The position numbers and the translations under genes are program-made. From CAZZIZ01 sp964654535 (lineage in GTDB: Bacteria > Bacteroidota > Bacteroidia > Chitinophagales > UBA2359): a DNA stretch of 5,783 bases. Below the pieces are notes generated by a model. That model saw nothing but the letters and a program-made list of their open reading frames with translations. It did not search any database and was not told where the DNA came from. Location of the stretch: contig CAZZIZ010000205.1 in NCBI GenBank assembly GCA_964654535.1, forward strand, positions 1 through 5,783. The letters run 5' to 3'. Below are positions 1 through 5,775 of the stretch, in pieces (positions within the stretch are counted from its first letter, which is position 1; each line of letters starts with the position of its first letter).

Positions 1-11
1 CTCTCTTTTGC

Positions 12-19
12 TATTTTTG
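12..19 (+). promoter_or_regulatory. Bacteroidota -7 promoter element of sucD
   Basis: TATTTTTG matches the TAnnTTTG -7 consensus of the Bacteroidota primary sigma factor at every conserved position. It is followed by GCGCCCT, so transcription would start at about 24-28, giving a leader of roughly 12-16 nt before the sucD ATG at 40. The partner -33 TTTG element would fall left of the window and cannot be checked. Its presence suggests sucD is transcribed from its own promoter and not only from upstream genes. Confidence 0.6.
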
Positions 20-39
20 CGCCCTAATAAAAACACACA

Positions 40-909
40 ATGGCAGTATTAGTAGGAAAAGATACCAAGCTCATCGTTCAAGGATTTACAGGCAAGGAAG
101 GAACCTTCCACGCTGGTCAAATGATCGAATACGGAACCAACGTAGTTGGAGGAATTACTCCAGGTAAAGGAGGACAAACGCACTTAGAGCGTCCGGTATT
201 TAATACCGTTGCAGAATCAGTAGAAAAAACTGGAGCAAACACTTCTATCATTTTCGTACCACCAAGATTTGCTGCCGATGCAATTATGGAAGCTGCAGGT
301 TCAGGTATCGAAGTTATTATTTGTATTACCGAAGGCATTCCTGTTCAAGACATGGTAAAAGTGAAAGCTTTCTTGTCTGATAAAGATTGCAGATTGGTTG
401 GGCCAAACTGCCCAGGTCTTATGACTCCAGGTGCTGCCAAGGTGGGTATTATGCCAGGCTTTATACACAACCCTGGTCGCATTGGAATTGTGTCTCGTTC
501 AGGAACGCTGACTTACGAAGCAGTTGACCAAGTTACCAAAGCGGGTATGGGACAGTCGACATGTATCGGAATCGGTGGAGATCCTATTATCGGAACCACG
601 ACCAAAGATGCAGTAGAGCTGCTAATGAACGATCCAGATACCGATGGTATCATTATGATCGGTGAAATTGGCGGTTCAATGGAGGCAGACGCTTCATACT
701 GGATCAAAGAACACGGAACTAAGCCAGTTGTCGGCTTTATTGCAGGACGTACTGCGCCTAAAGGCCGTCAGATGGGTCACGCTGGAGCTATAGTTGGTGG
801 TGCTGAAGATACAGCCGAAGCCAAAATGGCTATTATGAAAGAGTGTGGCATTCACGTATGTGAGTCGCCAGCTGTCATAGGCGAGACTATGGCCAAGGTC
901 CTTAGCTAG
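40..909 (+). CDS. sucD: Succinyl-CoA synthetase (ADP/GDP-forming) alpha subunit
   Basis: This is the alpha subunit of succinate-CoA ligase, a cytoplasmic TCA-cycle enzyme that interconverts succinyl-CoA and succinate with substrate-level formation of ATP or GTP. The 289-residue protein is the usual family length. Visible motifs are the N-terminal CoA-binding Rossmann segment GFTGKEGTFH (15-24), GPNCPG (121-126), SRSGTLTYE (152-160), GIGGDP (177-182) and GEIGG (208-212). The catalytic phosphohistidine is H247 in GRQMGHAGAIVGG, equivalent to E. coli His246. The ATG at 40 begins MAVLVGKDTK, the expected family N-terminus, and lies just after a consensus promoter. The beta subunit gene sucC is not in the window, so the two subunits are either split or sucC lies to the left. 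A lipoprotein gene follows after 22 bp and may be co-transcribed. No anomalies are seen in the coding sequence. Confidence 0.97.
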   Translation: MAVLVGKDTKLIVQGFTGKEGTFHAGQMIEYGTNVVGGITPGKGGQTHLERPVFNTVAESVEKTGANTSIIFVPPRFAADAIMEAAGSGIEVIICITEGIPVQDMVKVKAFLSDKDCRLVGPNCPGLMTPGAAKVGIMPGFIHNPGRIGIVSRSGTLTYEAVDQVTKAGMGQSTCIGIGGDPIIGTTTKDAVELLMNDPDTDGIIMIGEIGGSMEADASYWIKEHGTKPVVGFIAGRTAPKGRQMGHAGAIVGGAEDTAEAKMAIMKECGIHVCESPAVIGETMAKVLS

Positions 910-931
910 ATTTCGTTTATTTTAGTAATTA

Positions 932-1693
932 ATGGGTCGCACACTCTCATACTTACTACTAATATGCCTTGTCTTTTCCTCTTGCGGAAATAACGAAGAG
1001 GAATACTCAAATCTTAGAGAATATCTCGAACTTAATAGCGACTGGGGTCGCTCTACAGCTATAATTGCCTGTGCCGCTGGTGGAGGTGAGTTTACTGCCG
1101 CTAATCCAGAAGCCCCCATTTCTATTTTCTTCTATCCAGAAACTACTGCTTACGATTTCAAATACTTTGAAACCGACAATGCAGAAGTCAATGAAAAGAA
1201 TACTTCCAACTTTAAAGAAGTCGAACTAGAATCTTCTGATGTCTTCAATGGTTACCTTCGCAGATTTGCGCGGGAAATGTCAGACAGAAATCGATGGGCA
1301 ATTGTTAGTTATCGTTTAAACGGAGAAATCTGGACTTGCCAACCCATTTTATTAAAAGCTGGTGAAGCACCGACGCCAATTGTAAACGACGCCGTTACTA
1401 TTGACGAAACCCATACCCTTAACCCAAAATTTTCCTGGGTGGACGAATATGCAGAGTCCAACGATATTTATTTTCAAGTCATTTCTGATAGCTCCGACGA
1501 TCTAGTTACAGGGACCTACACCTTCGATATGGACTTCAATTTTTACGAACCAGAAGAATTCACGCCGAACATTACAAATCCATTAATAACTCCGACTCTA
1601 AAGCCTGGTGAGTTCTACAACTTTACCTTAATGGGAGTAGGAGAGGATAACTGGGTCAATATGATGTCGGTCAGAAGCTTCGCTCTAGACTAA
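932..1693 (+). CDS. Putative outer-membrane or surface lipoprotein, function unknown
   Basis: I do not recognise a characterised family. The 253-residue product starts with a short lipoprotein signal peptide: R3, a hydrophobic stretch at about 5-15, then FSSC with the lipid-attachment cysteine at C18. The following GNNEEE places acidic residues shortly after the cysteine, like the lipoprotein export signals reported in Bacteroidota, so surface exposure is plausible. The mature part is acidic and rich in aromatic and beta-prone residues. The C-terminal part, from about residue 150 (TIDETHTLNPKFSWV to SVRSFALD), looks like a single Ig- or Fn3-like beta-sandwich, but this is judged by eye only. 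The ATG at 932 lies 22 bp after the sucD stop and is the only start that preserves the signal peptide. The gene ends in a 4-bp overlap with the convergent TPR gene. No enzymatic motif is evident. It is confidently a real gene, but its function is open. Confidence 0.82.
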   Translation: MGRTLSYLLLICLVFSSCGNNEEEYSNLREYLELNSDWGRSTAIIACAAGGGEFTAANPEAPISIFFYPETTAYDFKYFETDNAEVNEKNTSNFKEVELESSDVFNGYLRRFAREMSDRNRWAIVSYRLNGEIWTCQPILLKAGEAPTPIVNDAVTIDETHTLNPKFSWVDEYAESNDIYFQVISDSSDDLVTGTYTFDMDFNFYEPEEFTPNITNPLITPTLKPGEFYNFTLMGVGEDNWVNMMSVRSFALD

Positions 1694-2181
1694 TTCTCTA
1701 AGACCTCTAAAAGCTTTCCTGCTTTCAAATAGAAGATGTTCTGGTCGTCTATTTCCGACAACACTTTTTTTGTCGTTTCGATTTTATCTTCTTTGAGATA
1801 GCTCATAGCTAAGAGCCATTGTGCAAGTGGACTTTCAGTGCTTTTTTGTGATGCGATAAGGTCAAATATTTCGCGAGCCTGCGTGTAGTGCTCCGTTTCC
1901 AGAAGGCAAATGCCATAGTAGATATTTCCTTTAAGCAATGAGGGATTAGCTTCCGCATAAATGTTCGCCGCCTTTTTAAAATCTCGATTACTATAAGCAG
2001 TATTAGCATCGCTGAATATGTTTCCAGGATTGCTGCGTACGGAAGTGCTAATCTTAGGATAGTGCATATTCAATGCGTAATGATCGGGTGGACTTTGACA
2101 GTCACAGAAGCTGCCAATCACTAATATCAGGACCAAGTATAAAGCACTTCCTCCCTTAAGTCTGGATATCATTTTGATCAT
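1690..2181 (-). CDS. Small secreted or membrane-anchored TPR-repeat protein
   Basis: With the ATG at 2181 the product is 163 residues. It has a basic N-terminus (MIKMISRLKGG), a hydrophobic segment at about 12-24, then two cysteines (C26 and C28) in FCDCQ. About three helical repeats with TPR spacing follow: 54-80 (FSDANTAYSNRDFKKAANIY), 85-113 (GNIYYGICLLETEHYTQARE) and 118-146 (APLxQWLLAMSYLKEDK-type). TPR proteins act as protein-interaction scaffolds, here probably on the periplasmic side. The residue before each cysteine (F or D) does not fit a normal lipobox, so lipidation is doubtful and a membrane anchor or cleaved signal is as likely. A TTG at 2208 and an ATG at 2172 are alternative starts; the TTG adds a hydrophilic stretch before the signal and lies close to the presumed promoter. 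The gene is divergent from fabG and converges on the lipoprotein gene. Its specific role is unknown. Confidence 0.75.
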   Translation of the reverse strand: MIKMISRLKGGSALYLVLILVIGSFCDCQSPPDHYALNMHYPKISTSVRSNPGNIFSDANTAYSNRDFKKAANIYAEANPSLLKGNIYYGICLLETEHYTQAREIFDLIASQKSTESPLAQWLLAMSYLKEDKIETTKKVLSEIDDQNIFYLKAGKLLEVLEN

Positions 2182-2209
2182 AAATGCATATTGGTTTGGA
2201 TTATCCAAT

Positions 2210-2218
2210 CAAAAAGTA
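2210..2218 (-). promoter_or_regulatory. Possible -7 element for the TPR gene
   Basis: Read on the minus strand, this is TACTTTTTG, which is TAnnTTTG with one extra base between the TA and TTTG halves. A start a few bases downstream would give a leader of about 20 nt before the ATG at 2181 and would leave the TTG at 2208 outside or at the very 5' end of the transcript. No convincing -33 TTTG is seen at the expected distance, so this is a weak call. Confidence 0.25.
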
Positions 2219-2263
2219 CGTAGAAATAGACTTATTCCAGTGCTAATAATTGCGAATAAAGAG

Positions 2264-2296
2264 TTTACGAAAAGCCTGCATAGAAGCGTATTTTCG
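2264..2296 (+). promoter_or_regulatory. Likely fabG promoter
   Basis: TATTTTCG at 2289-2296 matches the Bacteroidota -7 consensus TAnnTTTG except for C in place of the third T. TTTA at 2264-2267, 21 bp upstream, is a partial -33 TTTG. The -7 element ends only four bases before the fabG ATG at 2301. Transcription would therefore begin at or within a few bases of the start codon, giving a leaderless or nearly leaderless mRNA. The sequence after the element (GCCCT) resembles that after the sucD promoter (GCGCCCT). Confidence 0.45.
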
Positions 2297-2300
2297 CCCT

Positions 2301-3047
2301 ATGGCATTATTAAAAGACAAGGTCGCTCTCGTTACTGGTGGCAGTAGGGGAATAGGTGCAGCAATAGTCGATCAATTTGCTGCTGAAGGCGCTAAAGTTG
2401 CATTCACTTATTTATCGAGCGAAGAAAAAGCGATGGCTCAGGTGGCAGCCTGCCAAGAAAAAGGAGTGGAGGCCAAAGCCTACAAATCCGACGCAGCTTC
2501 TTGGGAACAAGCCGAGACTTTGGTCAAGCAAGTGATTGAAGATTTTGGCTCGATCGATATTGTGGTGAACAATGCGGGCATCACTAAGGACAATTTGCTC
2601 CTACGAATGGGCCCAGAAGATTGGGACAAAGTCATTGAGGTAAACTTGAAATCGGTTTTCAACCTCAGTAAAAATGTGCTTCGTCCTATGATGAAACAGC
2701 GCAGCGGATCAATCATTAATATGAGCTCCATTATAGGGATGCGCGGTCAGGCAGGGCAGTCAAACTACGCCGCCTCTAAAGCAGGCATTATAGGTTTTAC
2801 CAAGTCCTTGGCCCAGGAAATGGGTTCGCGTAATGTGCGCTGTAACGCTATTGCTCCTGGCTTTATCGTTACCGATATGACCCACGCCCTCGGAGATGAT
2901 AATAAACAAGCTTTTCTTGATCAAATACCTTTAAAGCGACTCGGCGAAGCCGACGAAGTAGCCAAGGTTGCCTTATTTTTGGCCTCAGACCTTTCTTCTT
3001 ATGTATCAGGTCAGGTCTTGAGCGTATGCGGCGCTCTTAATTGTTAA
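2301..3047 (+). CDS. fabG: 3-oxoacyl-[acyl-carrier-protein] reductase
   Basis: This is the NADPH-dependent beta-ketoacyl-ACP reductase of type II fatty acid synthesis. It reduces 3-oxoacyl-ACP to 3-hydroxyacyl-ACP in the cytoplasm and is usually a homotetramer of the classical short-chain dehydrogenase fold. The 248-residue product carries the cofactor-binding TGGSRGIG (12-19), D64, NNAG (90-93), N115, the catalytic S143, Y156 and K160 (YAASK), and the APG motif (185-187). All catalytic residues are intact. The start at ATG 2301 gives MALLKDKVALVTGG, the normal family N-terminus. A TTG at 2250 in the same frame would add 17 residues that are atypical for the family, and the likely promoter lies inside that extension. 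The C-terminus GQVLSVCGALNC is, from memory, typical of Bacteroidota FabG. Other SDR activities cannot be excluded from sequence alone, but FabG is the best call. A hairpin and a VWA protein gene follow. Confidence 0.93.
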   Translation: MALLKDKVALVTGGSRGIGAAIVDQFAAEGAKVAFTYLSSEEKAMAQVAACQEKGVEAKAYKSDAASWEQAETLVKQVIEDFGSIDIVVNNAGITKDNLLLRMGPEDWDKVIEVNLKSVFNLSKNVLRPMMKQRSGSIINMSSIIGMRGQAGQSNYAASKAGIIGFTKSLAQEMGSRNVRCNAIAPGFIVTDMTHALGDDNKQAFLDQIPLKRLGEADEVAKVALFLASDLSSYVSGQVLSVCGALNC

Positions 3048-3049
3048 AC

Positions 3050-3070
3050 ACGATTGCTAAAGGCAATCGT
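3050..3070 (+). terminator. Perfect hairpin between fabG and the VWA gene
   Basis: ACGATTGC (3050-3057) and GCAATCGT (3063-3070) are exact reverse complements separated by TAAAG. It begins three bases after the fabG stop and ends 11 bases before the TTG start of the next gene. There is no T-run after it, so it is not a textbook intrinsic terminator. It could be a weak terminator, an mRNA-stability or processing element, or a structure affecting initiation at the TTG. The 34-bp gap holds no recognisable promoter, so at least some readthrough from fabG into the next gene is likely. Confidence 0.5.
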
Positions 3071-3081
3071 TAAACCGAGTA

Positions 3082-5190
3082 TTGAACAGTACAATTCAGT
3101 TTGAATTTCCTTATTGGTGGGTAGGACTTTGTCTCTTATTAGGATTGGTGTACGCTATTTTCCTGTACTACAACGATCGTTCTTTTAAGGACCTTACTAA
3201 AAAACAACAGCGCTGGATTTGGCCTTTAGGTTTTATGCGTTTCCTCGCCGCAAGTGCTATCGCAGTACTCTTACTAGGGCCCTTAATTAAAACTCAGTTC
3301 ACCGACGTTCAAAAACCTTACATCGTAGTAGCGCAGGACAACAGTACTTCCGTAGGACAAGCCCTAAGTCCTGAAGACTCTACCACATTGAGCAGTGGAT
3401 TCCTGCAATTGGCAGAAGCTTTAGGAGAAGACTATGAGCTCGACACTTATGCTTTTGGAAACGAGCTAAAAGAAGGGCTTTCATTCAGTTACGAAGAAAA
3501 AGTAACCAACCTCAGTCAGGTGATGGACGATTTGTATAATCGTTACAATCATCAAAACGTGGGTGCCATCATAATGAGCACCGACGGAATTTTCAACGAA
3601 GGCAGCAATCCAAGCTATCAGCCGATTCGCATGAACGTGCCGATTTATACCGTGGCACTGGGCGATACTACTGCTAAGAAGGATATTAAGATTGAAAAGG
3701 TCTTGCACAATCGTATCGCTTATCTTGACGATAAGTTTACTATTCGGGTAGACGTCTCAGCGTTTAACTGTAAAGGAAATCGCTCAAGAATAAATGTCTA
3801 CAAGGGCAAGGGCCGTAAGAATAAAGTATTCAATAAGTCCATCACAATTGGCGAGGGTGCATACTTCCATTCGGAAGACGTAATCCTCGATGCCGATAAA
3901 AGTGGAGTTCTTCAATACACCATTACCGTTGCGGGTATAGATGGAGAGCATACAACAGAAAACAATTACAAAACTATTTACATCGACGTACTTGATGCGC
4001 GTCAGAAAATATTGCTCCTTGCCAACAGCCCGCACCCAGATGTATCCGCAATAAAGGCGAGCATAGAGCAAAACAAAAACTACGAAGTCACCACGAAAAT
4101 GATCGGAGGTTTTAATGCTGATCCAGCATCATTCGACCTGGTCATATTGCATGGATTGCCTTCGCTTACTTATCCAATCAGCTCCTTGCTCGATCAGCTC
4201 GAGGCCAAGGGAGTACCACGCTGGTTTATAATGAGTAGCCAGACTTCTATCTCCAATTTAAACAATGAGCAACAAATTTTAAAAGTCAATGGCGCCAACA
4301 ATAGTTTCAACGAAGTAAAGGCGAACACCAATTCTGGTTTCGGCTTGTTTAAGTTAGAGCCTGAACTCATAACCGAGTTAGACGCTTTACCACCTATGCG
4401 TTCGCGCTTTGGTGAGTATGAAGCCGCTCCAGCCGCGCAAGTCTTTATGAAGCAGCAAATAGGATCCGTAGAAACGAATTACCCTTTGATGTTGCTCGGA
4501 GAAGTAAACGGCCAAAAGAGCGCTGTATTAACGGCAGAAGGCCTTTGGCGCTGGCGCTTGTTCGATTATATGAAGGACAGCAACAATGAAACCTTAGATA
4601 ATTTCATTTCGAAAACGGTGCAGTACCTAGCAGTTAAGGAAGACAAGCGCAAGTTTAGAGTGAACCAGAGTAAAAAGATTTTTTCCGAAAATGAAAACAT
4701 CTCCTTTGATGCGGAGTTGTACAACAACAGTTACGAGTTAGTTAACGAGCCAGATGCTACAATGCGCATAGTCGATGCTGATGGCAAGGTTTATCCTTAT
4801 ACGTTTAGTAAGGCAGGTAATGCTTACGAGCTGGATGCGGGCATATTGCCAGTAGGAGCATATACTTACAGAGCAAAGACGGTTTATACTGGAGAAGAAT
4901 ACAAAGCCAGTGGTGGCTTCACCATAAAGGAAGTGCAGCTGGAAACGGTAAACACCATCGCCGATCATTCCTTGTTGTATCAACTCAGCACTAAGTATGG
5001 CGGAGAAATGCTATCTGTAAATCAGATTAGTGAATTAGCGGAGAAAATTAAGAGCAGAGAGGATATTAAGCCTGTACTCTATAGCAGCTATAAAACACAG
5101 TCCGTTATCAATAAAAAGTGGTTGTTTTTCTTAATTCTAGCCTTGCTGGCTATAGAGTGGTTCGTACGAAAGTACTTAGGCTCTTATTGA
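3082..5190 (+). CDS. VWA-domain membrane protein with an inactive glutamine-amidotransferase-like domain
   Basis: This 702-residue protein belongs to a group of large VWA membrane proteins seen in Bacteroidota and distantly related to BatA-type proteins; their function is not established. Two N-terminal membrane segments (about 12-30 and 49-68) precede a VWA domain. Its metal-ion-dependent adhesion site is intact: DNSTS at 86-90 (DxSxS) and TDG at 167-169. Residues of about 305-390 (RQKILLLANSPHPDV, FDLVILHGLPS) resemble a class I glutamine-amidotransferase fold. The only cysteines are C17 and C230, so no catalytic nucleophile exists there. A beta-rich region (about 525-620) and a final membrane helix (680-695, LFFLILALLAIEWF) followed by RK complete it, placing the large middle part most likely in the periplasm. 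The TTG at 3082 is the only plausible start: an in-frame stop lies at 3058-3060 and the next methionine is at residue 52, inside the second membrane segment. It follows fabG by 34 bp and overlaps the convergent divIC-like gene by 7 bp. Confidence 0.88.
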   Translation: MNSTIQFEFPYWWVGLCLLLGLVYAIFLYYNDRSFKDLTKKQQRWIWPLGFMRFLAASAIAVLLLGPLIKTQFTDVQKPYIVVAQDNSTSVGQALSPEDSTTLSSGFLQLAEALGEDYELDTYAFGNELKEGLSFSYEEKVTNLSQVMDDLYNRYNHQNVGAIIMSTDGIFNEGSNPSYQPIRMNVPIYTVALGDTTAKKDIKIEKVLHNRIAYLDDKFTIRVDVSAFNCKGNRSRINVYKGKGRKNKVFNKSITIGEGAYFHSEDVILDADKSGVLQYTITVAGIDGEHTTENNYKTIYIDVLDARQKILLLANSPHPDVSAIKASIEQNKNYEVTTKMIGGFNADPASFDLVILHGLPSLTYPISSLLDQLEAKGVPRWFIMSSQTSISNLNNEQQILKVNGANNSFNEVKANTNSGFGLFKLEPELITELDALPPMRSRFGEYEAAPAAQVFMKQQIGSVETNYPLMLLGEVNGQKSAVLTAEGLWRWRLFDYMKDSNNETLDNFISKTVQYLAVKEDKRKFRVNQSKKIFSENENISFDAELYNNSYELVNEPDATMRIVDADGKVYPYTFSKAGNAYELDAGILPVGAYTYRAKTVYTGEEYKASGGFTIKEVQLETVNTIADHSLLYQLSTKYGGEMLSVNQISELAEKIKSREDIKPVLYSSYKTQSVINKKWLFFLILALLAIEWFVRKYLGSY

Positions 5191-5528
5191 GTCTTTGGCT
5201 CGCTCTTAGGTTTTTCTACAAAGAGAATAATCTCTTCATTGTCCCTTTTCATAAAGTACTCCTCGCGCCCAAATTTCTCCAAGGATTTCTTATCGGTCAG
5301 GAGTGCCTGGCGCTGCGCTTTTAATTCGGCAATATCGGTCTTGTATTGATCGCGCAGGTCTTTAGCGTCCATAATACGATGATACAGGTGATACTGCTTT
5401 ACAAAACTGTTTTTATCGAATAGGCCCACGTAGATAAAGAAAGCCAATAGTGTCAGAACAAACTTGTTCCGCAAATAGGCGGGCGGATTCGTAAGGTAAT
5501 TTAAAAGCTTGGTCAGCAACTTGTTCAT
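5184..5528 (-). CDS. Septum formation initiator family protein (DivIC/FtsB-like)
   Basis: This is a 114-residue bitopic membrane protein of the FtsB/DivIC family. Members bind FtsL and the FtsQ/DivIB protein to form the divisome subcomplex that activates septal peptidoglycan synthesis. The layout is diagnostic: a short cytoplasmic N-terminus, one membrane helix at about 22-36 (KFVLTLLAFFIYVGLF), a charged coiled coil at about 45-85, then the conserved DivIC-type motif FGREEYFMKRDNEEIILF (86-103). The ATG at 5528 gives the expected N-terminal length. The stop overlaps the end of the convergent VWA gene by 7 bp, with no room for a terminator between them. The gene appears to be transcribed alone from the right-hand intergenic region. 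Family membership is strong; whether it is named divIC or ftsB in this phylum is a convention, so no symbol is given. Confidence 0.9.
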   Translation of the reverse strand: MNKLLTKLLNYLTNPPAYLRNKFVLTLLAFFIYVGLFDKNSFVKQYHLYHRIMDAKDLRDQYKTDIAELKAQRQALLTDKKSLEKFGREEYFMKRDNEEIILFVEKPKSEPKTQ

Positions 5529-5536
5529 CGGGACTA

Positions 5537-5568
5537 TAAGAATAAGCTATTGGCGAGCAGCAATCAAA
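5537..5568 (-). promoter_or_regulatory. Possible promoter of the divIC-like gene
   Basis: On the minus strand, TTTG (5568-5565) is followed after exactly 20 bases by TATTCTTA (5544-5537). This fits the -33 TTTG and -7 TAnnTTTG spacing of Bacteroidota promoters, but the -7 box matches only four of six conserved positions. The -7 box ends eight bases before the ATG at 5528, so the transcript leader would be very short. It is a plausible but weak call. Confidence 0.3.
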
Positions 5569-5637
5569 TGGACTTTTACCTAGTCGTGGGGATTATGCGT
5601 GAGGGATAGGAAGCAGCCGACCAAAGGGAGGAGTCGC

Positions 5638-5701
5638 TTTTGCAAAAGCAGCTAAGACTTACCGCCTAAGCGGTAGAAGCCTTTGCTTTGCTTTTGCAAG
5701 A
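5638..5701. repeat. Nested inverted repeat with an internal hairpin
   Basis: Positions 5638-5650 and 5689-5701 form a 13-bp stem with one G-T wobble; its core is TTGCAAAAGC against GCTTTTGCAA. Inside it sits TACCGC (5660-5665), a CTAA loop and GCGGTA (5670-5675), a perfect 6-bp hairpin. The left arm is also part of a perfect 14-bp palindrome, GCTTTTGCAAAAGC (5636-5649), so two alternative pairings exist: the palindrome folding on itself or dimerising, or the long arm pairing across the inner hairpin. Confidence 0.7.
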
Positions 5702-5740
5702 AGGGGACCGTAGCGAACGCGGAGTGCTGGATAAGCCCGA

Positions 5741-5775
5741 CCCCGAACTTGGGCGCAGCCCAGAAGTGAGTGGGG
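5741..5775. repeat. Compound stem-loop at the right end of the structured element
   Basis: Three stacked helices with small internal loops are visible: CCCC (5741-5744) with GGGG (5772-5775), ACTT (5747-5750) with AAGT (5764-5767), and GGGC (5751-5754) with GCCC (5758-5761) around a GCA loop. The 12 base pairs are mostly G-C, so the hairpin should be stable in either RNA strand or in single-stranded DNA. No T-run is visible before the window ends on the plus strand, so a terminator role cannot be shown. Confidence 0.6.

Noticed and set aside
918..925. TATTTTAG as a promoter for the lipoprotein gene
   Set aside because: It has one mismatch to TAnnTTTG but no suitable -33 element in the sucD 3' end. 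Such AT-rich matches are common by chance in this spacer.
2250..2300. N-terminal extension of fabG from a TTG at 2250
   Set aside because: It adds 17 residues not expected in FabG, while the ATG at 2301 gives the standard N-terminus. The probable -7 element lies inside the extension.
5164..5175. GTAC-GAAA-GTAC mini-hairpin near the end of the VWA gene
   Set aside because: A 4-bp stem from a self-complementary tetramer inside coding sequence is expected by chance, and no T-run follows, so I do not call it a terminator.
5118..5324. Short plus-strand reading frame of 68 codons
   Set aside because: It lies in another frame across the ends of the VWA and divIC-like genes, has no start context and shows no recognisable domain.
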